Positions 18,549 to 27,718 are shown, numbered from the stretch's first letter. The stretch: 64,000 nt of DNA from Bacillota bacterium (GCA_023415835.1 JAEZJK010000049.1:1-64000), one strand, 5' to 3'. Translations and numbers: made by a program. The notes: a model not told the origin generated them from the sequence alone.

Positions 18549-20348
18549 TCAATCTTCAATTTTTAATACCGCAAGGAACGCTTCCTGGGGAACCTCTACC
18601 GTCCCCAATTGTTTCATCCGCTTCTTACCTTCCTTCTGCTTCTCCAGGAGTTTGCGTTTTCGGGAAATGTCGCCGCCGTAACACTTGGCTAACACGTCCT
18701 TGCGCATGGCTTTTACAGTTTCCCTAGCGATTACCTTTGTCCCAATAGTCGCTTGGATAGGTACTTCAAACATCTGCCGCGGGATAATCTCTTTCAATTT
18801 TTCAGTTAACTGTCTCCCGCGCTGGAAAGACCGGTCCCGGTGGACTACGGCCGATAAGGCGTCAACCACTTTGCCGTTTAAAAGAATATCCAACTTTACT
18901 AAGTTTGATTCCCGATGCCCGATATATTCATAGTCTAAAGAAGCGTAACCCCGGGATCGGGATTTTAGCTTGTCAAAAAAATCCATTAAGATTTCGGATA
19001 AAGGTAGGTTGTAGGTGAGCATTACCCTTGTCTCCGTTAAATATTCCATATTCACGAACTGGCCTCGCTTATCCTGACACAGCTCCATTACCGTTCCTAC
19101 ATAGTCATTTGGTAAAATAACGGTTGCTTTAACATAAGGTTCCTCCAAGTGATCCAGGTAATTGGAAGCCGGTAGCTCGGCCGGATTAGAGATCTGTTTC
19201 ATGCTGCCGTCTGTCAAAAATACTTTATAAATTACGCTAGGAGCGGTGGCAATCAGATTAAGGCCGTATTCCCTCTCCAAACGTTCCTGAATAATCTCCA
19301 TATGCAGAAGTCCTAGGAAACCGCAACGAAATCCAAACCCTAACGCCGCCGAGCTTTCAGCTTCAAAGGCCAGGGAAGCGTCATTAAGCTTTAACTTTTC
19401 TAAGGCATCGCGCAATTCCCCGTAGGCAGCGTTGTCAACCGGATAAAAACCGCAGTAGACCATAGGTTGAATCGGGCGATAACCCGGCAAAGGGGTTATC
19501 GCTGGGTTTTCAACCAGGGTAATCGTATCACCCACTTGAACGTCGTTTACATTTTTCATAGAAGCAATTACAAAACCCACTTCACCGGTTAATAATTCTT
19601 TAGCTGGGGTCATCATCGGCCGGAAAATACCCAGTTCGGTCACTTCAAATTCTTTATCTGTAGCCATCATCCGAATCCTTTGTCCAACCGACAAGTTTCC
19701 CTCGACTAGCCGGACATAGGCGATTACCCCACGATAAGAATCGAAGAGGGAATCGAAGATCAGCGCCCGTAAAGGCAACCGCTGATCGCCGCTGGGCGGT
19801 TTGATTCGTTCCACGACAGCCTCTAGGATATCCTCTGTACCTAGGCCCGTTTTGGCGCTGGCCAGGACACATTCGGCCGGATCAATCCCGATGATATCCT
19901 TCAGCTCTTTTTTTACCCTTTCCGGATCGGCGCTTGGTAAGTCCACCTTGTTGATTATTGGGATAATATCCAGGTCCTGTTCCAAAGCCAGGTAAAGGTT
20001 GGCAATTGTTTGAGCCTCTACCCCTTGAGTGGCGTCAACCACCAACAAAGCTCCGTCACAAGCAGCCAGGGAGCGGGAAACTTCATAAGTGAAATCGACA
20101 TGTCCCGGAGTGTCGATTAGGTTTAAGAGATACTTTTCGCCGTTTTTAGCTTGATATTCAAGCCTGACCGCTTGAGCCTTGATGGTAATGCCGCGTTCCC
20201 TTTCCAAATCCATCGAATCCAAAACCTGTTCGGTCATTTCCCGTTTACTTAAAGCTCCGGTATATTCTAATAATCGATCCGCTAAAGTTGATTTGCCATG
20301 ATCAATATGGGCGATAATGCAAAAATTCCGTATATTGGTTTGAATCAA
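18549..20348 (-). CDS. lepA: Elongation factor 4 (LepA)
   Basis: A translational GTPase, 599 residues with the start chosen here. G motifs: AHIDHGKST, DTPGHVDF, NKVDLP. EF-G-like domains II-V follow, and the C-terminal LepA-specific domain includes CYGGDISRKRKLLEKQKEGK. The chosen start is the TTG (L-I-Q-T-N-I-R-N-F-C) 7 nt after GGAGG; an upstream ATG adding 13 residues lacks such a site and does not match the family N-terminus. A sigma-A-like promoter lies ~200 bp upstream, so the mRNA has a long leader containing a dispersed repeat. Confidence 0.96.
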   Translation of the reverse strand: MIQTNIRNFCIIAHIDHGKSTLADRLLEYTGALSKREMTEQVLDSMDLERERGITIKAQAVRLEYQAKNGEKYLLNLIDTPGHVDFTYEVSRSLAACDGALLVVDATQGVEAQTIANLYLALEQDLDIIPIINKVDLPSADPERVKKELKDIIGIDPAECVLASAKTGLGTEDILEAVVERIKPPSGDQRLPLRALIFDSLFDSYRGVIAYVRLVEGNLSVGQRIRMMATDKEFEVTELGIFRPMMTPAKELLTGEVGFVIASMKNVNDVQVGDTITLVENPAITPLPGYRPIQPMVYCGFYPVDNAAYGELRDALEKLKLNDASLAFEAESSAALGFGFRCGFLGLLHMEIIQERLEREYGLNLIATAPSVIYKVFLTDGSMKQISNPAELPASNYLDHLEEPYVKATVILPNDYVGTVMELCQDKRGQFVNMEYLTETRVMLTYNLPLSEILMDFFDKLKSRSRGYASLDYEYIGHRESNLVKLDILLNGKVVDALSAVVHRDRSFQRGRQLTEKLKEIIPRQMFEVPIQATIGTKVIARETVKAMRKDVLAKCYGGDISRKRKLLEKQKEGKKRMKQLGTVEVPQEAFLAVLKIED

Positions 20349-20430
20349 ACAAATTCCTCCATCTATATGAAAAGTTTTCGAAAACATGCACCGGTGAGGG
20401 TAAAAACTGAAGGCGCCCTATAATCGGCGT

Positions 20431-20517
20431 CCATATAGGATGAAGCAAATTCTTATCTAAAAGTTGCATTGATAAAGCCGAATGCAAATAAGATCAAATC
20501 GGTATTTACTTCATCCT
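20431..20517. repeat. Dispersed repeat family D, copy 1
   Basis: An 87-bp element bounded by CATATAGGATGAAGCAAAT and, inverted, ATTTACTTCATCCT. A second 87-bp element with the same ends lies at 27799-27885; the interiors differ. It lies inside the predicted lepA leader and could form a long hairpin there. Confidence 0.6.
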
Positions 20518-20550
20518 GTTACAGCTGATCCGATTCCATAAATCTAAAAT

Positions 20551-20579
20551 ATTATATCATTTAGCATTAGGGCGGGCAA
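20551..20579 (-). promoter_or_regulatory. Sigma-A-like promoter upstream of lepA
   Basis: Minus strand: -35 TTGCCC (20574-20579), a 17-bp spacer and -10 TATAAT (20551-20556). It points toward lepA, about 200 bp from its start. Confidence 0.65.
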
Positions 20580-20664
20580 TTGAAAACTTGTTTAATCTGT
20601 TTTTTATCCGAATACCTGATTAGGCTGAAAATCACTATCTAACCGGCACTAATTACCGGCGGAT

Positions 20665-20701
20665 AAGTAAAAAGCTGATAATCAATATCAGCCTTTTACT
20701 T
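20665..20701 (-). terminator. Hairpin downstream of the GGDEF gene
   Basis: A long imperfect stem (AAGTAAAAAGCTGAT and ATCAGCCTTTTACTT) with a 7-nt loop. It is the only terminator-like structure in the ~590-bp gap between the GGDEF gene and lepA. The rest of the gap (20702-20937) shows nothing supportable. Confidence 0.5.
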
Positions 20702-20937
20702 ATATCAATCATTCTAATTGGCAACACTAATAATATTTACATCCCAATGGCAATTCATAACTGGCAATCTACAACCATTGGCCAATTTAAATACTGTTTA
20801 GATAACTATATTGATTATAACCAAAATTCTTAACCTCAAAATTTACCGGATTAATTACCAGTACTCCTCGGCTATATAATATTAAAGCCCGATTTAGGCT
20901 CTCAACAAAATCAATCTTTGTTTGAGTTTGTTCAAAT

Positions 20938-22263
20938 TCAAATAATGGAAACCTGATTTCGCCCCTTGGTTTTGGATTGATACGCCGCCCGATCCGCCCT
21001 TTCAAAAAAACCCTCGGCGCTTTCGCCTTGATACGCGGTAACGCCGATACTAATGGTAATCTGGATATTCAGGTTATTAAATTGAATCTTTAATTGCTCC
21101 ACATTTTGACGTAAGCGTTCAGCAATAGCCAGAGCGTCTGAGGCATCGGTCATCGGTAGTACCACCGCAAATTCTTCTCCGCCATAACGGCAGGGAATAT
21201 CGATATTACGGACAGACTTGGTAATCAAAGCTGCAATTCCCCTGAGTGTCTCATCCCCGGCAAGATGCCCATAAGTGTCATTCACAGTTTTAAAATGATC
21301 CAAATCGGCAATTAGCAATGATAATGGGGAGCCAAACCGGCGCGCCCGGACAATCTCTTTCGCCAATTCTTTTTTAAAGACATTCCGGTTATAAAGGCCT
21401 GTCAGCGGATCAGTGGTAGCCATAGTTTTTATTTCTTCATTAAGGAGAATCCTATCGATTACTAGGCCTAACTGAGTTGATACTTTAGTTAATAAATCGA
21501 GTTCCTTGGCGGAAAGCGGCACACCCGGCCCTTGGGATAGTATCAGGTAACCATTGGAACGGCCTTCTATTTTTACCGGACAGATCGTCAGAAAGTTGGT
21601 GGGATCGACCAATATCTCTTGCTGTTTTTCAAGAAATTCAAAATCGGGGTGGTATGGCTTAAAATTAGGTCTTGTCCACAGGAAATGGCTATCCTCGGCG
21701 AAAATCTCCACTGCTTCCACTCTTGGTAGGGCCTTTACCAAAGCAGCGGCAAACTTATCAAAAACAGCCTTAACCTCAGTTTCGGAAGCCAAGGTTTGAA
21801 AGAGGATTAAAATATTCTCATATTCGGAATCAATCAAGGAACGAGTAGTATTGGCCAACCTTTCACAAAGAATCCTTGATAAGTTAAATAAGATAGTAGC
21901 CGCGGTTTGGGGTAGCTTTATGATTAAATTTTGTAAAAAGGATTCGGATATTTCTAAAACCTCTAACTCTTCAACAGCAACAATGTCGGCTGTCCGGAGC
22001 GTTTTGGCAACAAAAGCGATCTCCCCGAATATCTGTCCGGCTGTGAACCTGGCCAATACCTGACGGGAGCCGCCAATAACAGTTTCCACTTCGACCGAAC
22101 CGGAAATGATTACAAACATCTCATTTCCTTCATCACCGGCATGAAAGACGTATTCACCAGCATGCAATTTTAACTTTTTTCCCGCACAAATCACCTGAAC
22201 GATCTCCGCGCTGTTCAGCCCTTTAAATAGAGGAATTTCGGACCATTTTAGATCGTGATACAT
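20938..22263 (-). CDS. Diguanylate cyclase with cyclic-nucleotide-binding and GAF-like domains
   Basis: A ~441-residue cytoplasmic signalling protein. Residues ~10-125 form a cNMP-binding fold (GEYVFHAGDEGNEMFVI, FGEIAFV). Residues ~150-280 look like a GAF domain. Residues ~285-441 are a GGDEF domain (TTDPLTGLYNRNVF, DLDHFKTVND) with an active-site GGEEF and an RNID inhibitory-site motif five residues before it. It should therefore make c-di-GMP and be feedback inhibited. The start chosen is the ATG after GAGGAG; an upstream in-frame start adds 19 residues. No c-di-GMP riboswitch or effector gene is seen nearby. Confidence 0.9.
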   Translation of the reverse strand: MYHDLKWSEIPLFKGLNSAEIVQVICAGKKLKLHAGEYVFHAGDEGNEMFVIISGSVEVETVIGGSRQVLARFTAGQIFGEIAFVAKTLRTADIVAVEELEVLEISESFLQNLIIKLPQTAATILFNLSRILCERLANTTRSLIDSEYENILILFQTLASETEVKAVFDKFAAALVKALPRVEAVEIFAEDSHFLWTRPNFKPYHPDFEFLEKQQEILVDPTNFLTICPVKIEGRSNGYLILSQGPGVPLSAKELDLLTKVSTQLGLVIDRILLNEEIKTMATTDPLTGLYNRNVFKKELAKEIVRARRFGSPLSLLIADLDHFKTVNDTYGHLAGDETLRGIAALITKSVRNIDIPCRYGGEEFAVVLPMTDASDALAIAERLRQNVEQLKIQFNNLNIQITISIGVTAYQGESAEGFFERADRAAYQSKTKGRNQVSII

Positions 22264-22514
22264 CAAAACCGCTCCTCGTCTTCGAACTACCAAGGAAAAT
22301 AGGATTTCAGAATGGATCATTTAAAGCTTCTTTATAAATTGCCTCGGTTAATATTTCGGCAATTTTCTAGAAAAACTGAAAAATTCCAACTAATTACTTC
22401 AATAATATTAAAAAAATAGGTCGCCATAACTTACTGAGGCAACCATTTTAAGCTTATGAGAGATGGAGGCTTTACAAAAAACCTTTTCTAACTTGGCTAT
22501 CATTTTATTCGGGA

Positions 22515-23240
22515 TCAAACCATCTTCTTTACTTGATGAAAAAGGTCGATTGTCTGTTCATAGAACCAAGGAATAATACCAAACAAATCCAAAACGTCAT
22601 AAATAAAGGTTAACGCCAAAAAGATTAAGAATAACCCACAAACCATCAATAACCAGCGGTAAATCCGGCCGGAGATGAACCGCTGTCCCTTGGCCACTGC
22701 TCCCGAAACAAAACTATACCACCCAAGGTCAGATAAGATATGTCCGGAATAAAAACAAGCGACTCCCAGCCAACCAAAATTTAAAGCCTGGGTAATCATA
22801 GCCAGCCCAACCATAACCCACCACATCAACCAATAGGGGTTGCTGATTGAAATGACTATCCCTGCCAACACCGGGTTTAAATCCGTCACTCTTGCCGCCG
22901 GGGCGGTTTCAGTGGCCGTTGCAACCTCCATTGAAGAGGGGATGGTTCCTTTCCTGCTTTCCTTAAAAATCAAATCATACCCCATCCAAACAAGCATCAA
23001 TCCACCCAATAAGCCGATGGCGATCCGGGTCGCCGGGAGCTGTATAAACCGGCCCAACCCCCAAATCAATCCCAAAATTAAGATCGCCTCTAAAATTGCG
23101 TGACCCAACACCAGCTTAGGACCACTCCAGAATCCTTTTTTACAGGTAAGCTGAATGTTATAGGTTAAAAGCGGACCGGGCGCTACCGCTCCCGATAGCC
23201 CAACCAAAAACGCTTGCCCGAAAATGTTAAATAAATCCAT
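22515..23240 (-). CDS. LysE/RhtB-family amino acid exporter
   Basis: A 241-residue integral membrane protein with about six hydrophobic segments. The N-terminal SGAVAPGPLLTYNI is the LysE/RhtB signature in the first membrane segment. The start ATG follows GGAAGGTGAACC; an upstream in-frame start is rejected because it adds a charged, non-membrane extension. Exported substrate unknown. Downstream of murJ on the same strand, but separated by a ~105-bp repeat-rich gap. Confidence 0.85.
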   Translation of the reverse strand: MDLFNIFGQAFLVGLSGAVAPGPLLTYNIQLTCKKGFWSGPKLVLGHAILEAILILGLIWGLGRFIQLPATRIAIGLLGGLMLVWMGYDLIFKESRKGTIPSSMEVATATETAPAARVTDLNPVLAGIVISISNPYWLMWWVMVGLAMITQALNFGWLGVACFYSGHILSDLGWYSFVSGAVAKGQRFISGRIYRWLLMVCGLFLIFLALTFIYDVLDLFGIIPWFYEQTIDLFHQVKKMV

Positions 23241-23252
23241 GAGGTTCACCTT

Positions 23253-23340
23253 CCTGTTGGCTGTTAGGCTGAGGGTTTTGCTCTTAGGCTTATAACTTAC
23301 TGTTACAAAAGAGCCCACAACCAATAGCCAGTAGCCAAAA
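23253..23340. repeat. Palindromic GTTAGC-type repeat, copy 1
   Basis: A degenerate inverted repeat (TGTTGGCTGTTAGGC near 23254, and CCAATAGCCAGTAGCC near 23321) in the murJ-lysE gap. Related inverted repeats occur at 40203-40268 and 47298-47369. Confidence 0.55.
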
Positions 23341-23346
23341 ACCTAG

Positions 23347-24930
23347 CTACTTTTTAAATAATTTACCCTTAATCAATTGAATCGACATAGCTAATTCATC
23401 CATCTTTAAAAACCACGCGCATAACAAATAGGCAGCTAATCCCACCGACATTCCCGCAACTACTATTAAGGCAGATTCCCAATGACCGGCCAAACCAATC
23501 CGGCTGCCGAGCAAACCTGCATATTTGGCGGTCAGAAAGACTGCTAGTCCCATTGCCAAAGAAGCCGTCAACGCTTTCAGGAATGACTTCAAAATGCCAT
23601 AGCCCCTGATACCGCCAATTTTCCTACGTAAAATCTCCATTAATAGCAACATATTTATCAAACCCATGATCGAAAAAGAGAAAGCGAACCCGCCGACGCC
23701 CAGATTGGTATATTTGAGTAAAGTCCAATTAAGCAGGATACTGATGGAAACCGAGAAAATGCTTACCAAAACAGGGGTTAAAGTATCCTGTAACGCATAA
23801 AAGGCCCGCGGCAACATTAAAATCGCCGCATGGGCAAAGAGAGCCAGGCTATAAAAGAATAACGCATACGCCGTCAAAGCGGTGTCATCCGGGGTGAATT
23901 TTTGCCCTTCAAACAATAGTTTGACTATTGGTTCCCGTAGTACAACTAAACCGATAGCCGCCGGTAGCATTAGAAAAAAGATCGACCGGAGCGACAATGA
24001 GAGAGTATCTTTAAATGAATTCATCTTGTTTTCGGCGACCAACCCGGAGAGTAACGGGAAAAAAGCCATTGCGATTCCTGCTGCAAAGATACCGATGGGT
24101 AACTGGATCAACCGGTTAGCGAAACGGAGCGCCGTGATGCTTCCCTCAGGCAGCGAGGACGCCATTATATTCGTAATCCATAAATTGGCTTGCGTGGCTG
24201 ATAGGCCAATTAAAGCCGGTACCATTAGAATTAACATTCGCCGAAATCCCGGATTGTTTAAATCGATATAAGCGAAACGGAACCGGTTACCGCTTACTTT
24301 CTTTAAAAACACCATCTGAATCAGGAAATTACCTACGGCACCCACTACTACTCCGATTGCCATTCCCATAATTCCATACTGAGATCCCAGCCAAAATGCC
24401 CCAAAAATAATTGCAATATTATAAAAAACCGGGCCGAGAGCTGGAGCCAAAAAATGCTGATAAGAGTTTAAAACCCCTCCCATTAGGCCGGCCAAGGCAG
24501 TAAAACAAACGGCCGGAAACATGATTCGCGTGAGCTTGACCAATAAAAGCATCTTATCAGGTTTAAAACTTGGCGCTTCCCATAAGGCCACTCCTTCAGC
24601 AAAGATCATTCCCAAGATAGTACAAACAGCCAATAGCAGGACCGTGATATTAATAAAGGTACTGGCTACTTTCCACCCTTCTTCTTCCTCCCCTTTAGTC
24701 AAATATTCGGTGAAGATCGGTATGAACGCGGCTGAAAGTGCCCCTCCCACCAGAAGATAATACATGGTATCCGGGATAATAAAAGCGGCAATAAAAGAAT
24801 CGGTTTCAAACCGAGTAAAGAGACGGCCCGATAAATTTTCTCTGATGAAACCCAAAATCCGACTTACTAAAAATAACAACGAGATCATTCCGGCTGCTTT
24901 AGCAGCATTTTCCATGACTTTATCAGCCAA
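23347..24930 (-). CDS. murJ: Lipid II flippase MurJ (MviN family)
   Basis: A 527-residue polytopic membrane protein of the MOP superfamily that flips lipid II for peptidoglycan synthesis. The N-terminus carries SLLFLVSRILGFIRE, the MurJ signature, followed by about 14 hydrophobic helices. The start is TTG after AAAGGGGATG; an ATG five codons in is an alternative. Immediately upstream is a family B dispersed repeat. Confidence 0.93.
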   Translation of the reverse strand: MADKVMENAAKAAGMISLLFLVSRILGFIRENLSGRLFTRFETDSFIAAFIIPDTMYYLLVGGALSAAFIPIFTEYLTKGEEEEGWKVASTFINITVLLLAVCTILGMIFAEGVALWEAPSFKPDKMLLLVKLTRIMFPAVCFTALAGLMGGVLNSYQHFLAPALGPVFYNIAIIFGAFWLGSQYGIMGMAIGVVVGAVGNFLIQMVFLKKVSGNRFRFAYIDLNNPGFRRMLILMVPALIGLSATQANLWITNIMASSLPEGSITALRFANRLIQLPIGIFAAGIAMAFFPLLSGLVAENKMNSFKDTLSLSLRSIFFLMLPAAIGLVVLREPIVKLLFEGQKFTPDDTALTAYALFFYSLALFAHAAILMLPRAFYALQDTLTPVLVSIFSVSISILLNWTLLKYTNLGVGGFAFSFSIMGLINMLLLMEILRRKIGGIRGYGILKSFLKALTASLAMGLAVFLTAKYAGLLGSRIGLAGHWESALIVVAGMSVGLAAYLLCAWFLKMDELAMSIQLIKGKLFKK

Positions 24931-24958
24931 TAAGGCATCCCCTTTCCAGGCTGGTATA

Positions 24959-25117
24959 ATATATAAATTGAAATAAATTTTGATTATACTTTTCCATCCT
25001 TAAACCATGGATGGAAAAGAGCAAATTATTGTATTTATTTCAATTTATGACTTACGGAAAATATGTCGCAATAACCAGCGAGCGTCCAAAGAACTTATTG
25101 CGGCATATAATTTGTTT
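24959..25117. repeat. Dispersed repeat family B, copy 2
   Basis: The ends ATATAAATTGAAATAAATTT and ATTTATTTCAATTTAT are perfectly complementary over ~16 bp. The central TTTCCATCC and GGATGGAAA palindrome and the downstream GGAAAATATGTCG match copy 1 at 9085-9225 in the same orientation. It lies directly upstream of murJ, as copy 1 lies directly upstream of prmA. Confidence 0.75.
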
Positions 25118-25173
25118 CCAAATATCTTCCCCGATTGATTTTTAAAATAGTGCTTGAATCTAAAGCGGTATTA

Positions 25174-25506
25174 TTATTCACCATTATTTACCGAACTCCT
25201 CCTCTGCTCCGATTTTTTCCATTGGACTCGAAGCCCCGGCGCAAATGAAAAAGAGACGGTCCCCTGGCTAGTTTGGACTATCCATCGATCATCCCTTATC
25301 CTCAATTGTAACGGAAATTTAAGCTTAACTACCGCAACCGAATCGCCCAAGCATAACCGGACCCCTCCTGAAATTACCCGGCAGCTAAAACCGGAGCGGT
25401 TGGCGGTTAAGATTGAGCCAAGGTTGGTAAAGACAGCATAATATCCGAAACTCAAAACCAAGAGTATCCATAAGATAATTATTAAAATCCTACCACAAAG
25501 TTTCAC
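25174..25506 (-). CDS. Unknown small membrane-anchored protein
   Basis: A 110-residue protein I do not recognise. One N-terminal hydrophobic segment (~5-27) is followed by a soluble, beta-rich-looking region with basic residues toward the C-terminus. No catalytic motif is visible. Its start overlaps the end of the upstream unknown gene by 17 bp, so the two are translationally coupled. The pair follows gpr, in the place where spoIIP is found in many spore-formers, but it does not resemble SpoIIP. Confidence 0.6.
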   Translation of the reverse strand: MKLCGRILIIILWILLVLSFGYYAVFTNLGSILTANRSGFSCRVISGGVRLCLGDSVAVVKLKFPLQLRIRDDRWIVQTSQGTVSFSFAPGLRVQWKKSEQRRSSVNNGE

Positions 25507-26167
25507 CGAAATTCCCCCGCCGGAGACTAGTTTCCCATATATCTAATAAAATATCGATCACCCTTATCCAGTGGTTAAAGGAGCAGGATGATTCCTCAAA
25601 GCTAATCCGGTAAAGAGCATTTTGACTCCCGGAGATTAGTTCTAAATTAAATAAGGGAGCCTCCGGTCGCTGGTTGGTTAATCTACTGAAAAATTCGGCC
25701 GCCATCATTTTAGGAATCGAAAATACCATGCTTGACCCGTCCAACCCCTCTTGTTTTCCGCCTCGATCCCACCCGATTAAGAACTGTTGATTATTAAGCA
25801 ATGGTTTCATTTGAGGGGAATTAAACCACTCCTTCTCTGAGGCTACATAGCGAATCACCCGCGCTCTTTCTTCTATTCTTAATTGAACCTGTTTATTGAG
25901 CGCCTCGTATTTGTCATTCCTCTCATTTACCTCACTAACTAATACAACAGATGCTAATCTGGGGCTAGAGACCGTTACTTCACGAACCTCCCGGGGACGA
26001 ATTAAACCGGCCTCCGCCAATTCTACTGAAAACCGTTCAAAAGCTTCTCCGGCTAACTCCGGAAGGCTCAACCGGCTATTCAACAAGGAGCCAAGCAAAC
26101 CTAATCCAAAAAAAATCGCCCCATAGTAAAAATAAACCTTCTTCCAACCGCTGATTTGGATTTGCAT
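25490..26167 (-). CDS. Unknown membrane-anchored protein
   Basis: A ~225-residue protein I do not recognise. One hydrophobic segment near the N-terminus (YYGAIFFGLGLLGSLL) suggests anchoring, with the rest outside the membrane. The soluble part has a charged helical stretch (NERNDKYEALNKQVQLRIEE) and no obvious active site. The start chosen is the ATG after GGGGGATGACG. The end overlaps the next small membrane gene by 17 bp. Position after gpr suggests, but does not show, a sporulation-related job. Confidence 0.65.
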   Translation of the reverse strand: MQIQISGWKKVYFYYGAIFFGLGLLGSLLNSRLSLPELAGEAFERFSVELAEAGLIRPREVREVTVSSPRLASVVLVSEVNERNDKYEALNKQVQLRIEERARVIRYVASEKEWFNSPQMKPLLNNQQFLIGWDRGGKQEGLDGSSMVFSIPKMMAAEFFSRLTNQRPEAPLFNLELISGSQNALYRISFEESSCSFNHWIRVIDILLDIWETSLRRGNFGETLW

Positions 26168-26227
26168 AGCGTCATCCCCCGGCAAAAGCTATGAGTAGGT
26201 TGGTAATTATAGAACATATATTTTACC

Positions 26228-26351
26228 ATTTTAGGCGGTTTTATAAATACATTTAGAAAGATTCTGATACAATATATCGTGTTCAGCCCAGATTGGTCCA
26301 TCAACATATTGTATTAAAATGATAAATCTAGGATTTTTGAAACTCGCTCAT
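26228..26351. repeat. Dispersed repeat family C, copy 2 (inverted)
   Basis: The reverse complement of this stretch starts AATGAGCGAGTTTCA and ends AAACCGCCTAAAAT, matching copy 1 at 6836-6964. It fills the gap between gpr and the unknown gene downstream of it. Confidence 0.6.
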
Positions 26352-27328
26352 TAACTTAAATACCGGAACACTTCCTCCGGGCTGACCGCCGGATGTAAAG
26401 CGATATTCAGCGCCCCCGAGACTACCCTGGACAAACTATCAATCATTACATCTATCTCCTTGGGAGTAACAATTAAGCTACCCATATAAGGCGATAACAC
26501 TCTTCTAATCAAATCCTTCTGGTCAATCGTTTGCAGGTTAACCATTCCCGGATGGCTTTTAAAGAGTTCTTCCATGGCGTCATGGACAATAGTAGCCGCT
26601 TCCACCACGGTAGGCACTCCGATGGCAATCACCGGCACCCCCATTGTCTGCGGGGTGATTCCGATCCGTTTGTTCCCCAGTCCGGAGCCGGGATGGATTC
26701 CAGTATCCGCAATTTGAATCGCTCCTCCCATCCTTCCGGTGGTTCGTGACGCTAACGCGTCGATTACCACAATAAACCGGGGTTGAATCCGTTGGGCAAC
26801 ACCAATCACAATCTCCCCCGTTTCCATGCCGGTGCTGCCGAGTACCCCCGGCGCCAACGCGCAAACCGGCCGGAGACCCCCTTTTTTTTCAGGCGGTGTC
26901 ATCGATTTTAGGTGCCGTGTCACTAAAATATGCTCCACCACTTTCGGACCAAGCGCGTCCGGGGTCGCGTCCCAATTACCTAGGCCAACTATTAAACAGG
27001 TGTCTTCTTCTTTAACTCCGATTCGGCCAATAAAACCTTCGATTTCTTTGGCGGTTAAAAAAGCGATCTCCTCGTGCCGGTCCCGATCGGTAGTCCTTAA
27101 CCCGGGCGCTTCCAAAGTCACGTAGTACCCGGGAAGTTTATTCATCGCCCTCCCGGCCGCTTCGGTTTGAATGTTAACCCTGGTAATCACCGTATCCCCT
27201 TGTTTTTCCGTCTCCGTTCCGACTCCGGGCGGCTCCTGGCCTTTTCCTTGCTGCATAAACATTTCCCTAGCTTCTAAAGCCAGATCGGTGTGGAGCTCAC
27301 CAAGTAAAACCAAGTCTTGAGATTCCAT
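26351..27328 (-). CDS. gpr: Germination protease Gpr
   Basis: A ~325-residue aspartate-type endoprotease (peptidase family A25) that degrades small acid-soluble spore proteins when spores germinate. Hallmarks are the N-terminal ESQDLVLLGELHTDLALEAR propeptide region, VGLGNWDATPDALGPKVV, and ALAPGVLGSTGMET. The start ATG lies behind GGGGAGG; an in-frame upstream start would add 7 residues. Upstream is a small membrane protein gene on the same strand. It marks the organism as an endospore-former. Confidence 0.96.
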   Translation of the reverse strand: MESQDLVLLGELHTDLALEAREMFMQQGKGQEPPGVGTETEKQGDTVITRVNIQTEAAGRAMNKLPGYYVTLEAPGLRTTDRDRHEEIAFLTAKEIEGFIGRIGVKEEDTCLIVGLGNWDATPDALGPKVVEHILVTRHLKSMTPPEKKGGLRPVCALAPGVLGSTGMETGEIVIGVAQRIQPRFIVVIDALASRTTGRMGGAIQIADTGIHPGSGLGNKRIGITPQTMGVPVIAIGVPTVVEAATIVHDAMEELFKSHPGMVNLQTIDQKDLIRRVLSPYMGSLIVTPKEIDVMIDSLSRVVSGALNIALHPAVSPEEVFRYLS

Positions 27329-27367
27329 CAATAAATTCCTCCCCATCAAATCTAAGCCTGATGGCTT

Positions 27368-27718
27368 TTAGTCTTGATACTTACGATAGATCAATTCGTA
27401 CCATTCATTTGGAAGCAATAGTTCCAAAAAAACCAGTCCCAAGTATGCGACTATTATTCCCAAGAATGTAAGCTTCACACCGGGGAAATAGTACCCAAAC
27501 AAAAGAAGGACGATGATTATACTGAACCCGCATAGCGGAACCTGTTGCTGTTTGGGTAACTTCCCGGCGCTAATCTTTCTGGCGATCCCGGTTAAAAAAG
27601 CTGCAATTAAAGCAATGAGCAAGATTATAAACCGTCCGCCGGGTCGAAACGCCGGAACCAATAACTGGGTAAAAATTAACAATAATGCAATATATGAGAA
27701 TCTAATTAAGAAAAACAA
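27368..27718 (-). CDS. Small polytopic membrane protein upstream of gpr
   Basis: A 116-residue protein with about four hydrophobic segments and a C-terminal polar tail (ELIYRKYQD). I do not recognise the family. The start is TTG after AGGTGGT. It ends 40 bp before the gpr start codon, so the two are probably one operon. No clear sigma-G or sigma-F promoter could be assigned upstream. Confidence 0.6.
   Translation of the reverse strand: MFFLIRFSYIALLLIFTQLLVPAFRPGGRFIILLIALIAAFLTGIARKISAGKLPKQQQVPLCGFSIIIVLLLFGYYFPGVKLTFLGIIVAYLGLVFLELLLPNEWYELIYRKYQD

Noticed and set aside
20787..21005. 72-residue open frame on the minus strand overlapping the end of the GGDEF gene
   Set aside because: It starts inside the GGDEF gene in another frame, with no binding site and no family resemblance.
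25174..26167. spoIIP, expected after gpr
   Set aside because: Neither protein shows the SpoIIP amidase/endopeptidase motifs, and each has only an N-terminal anchor with an unrecognised soluble region.
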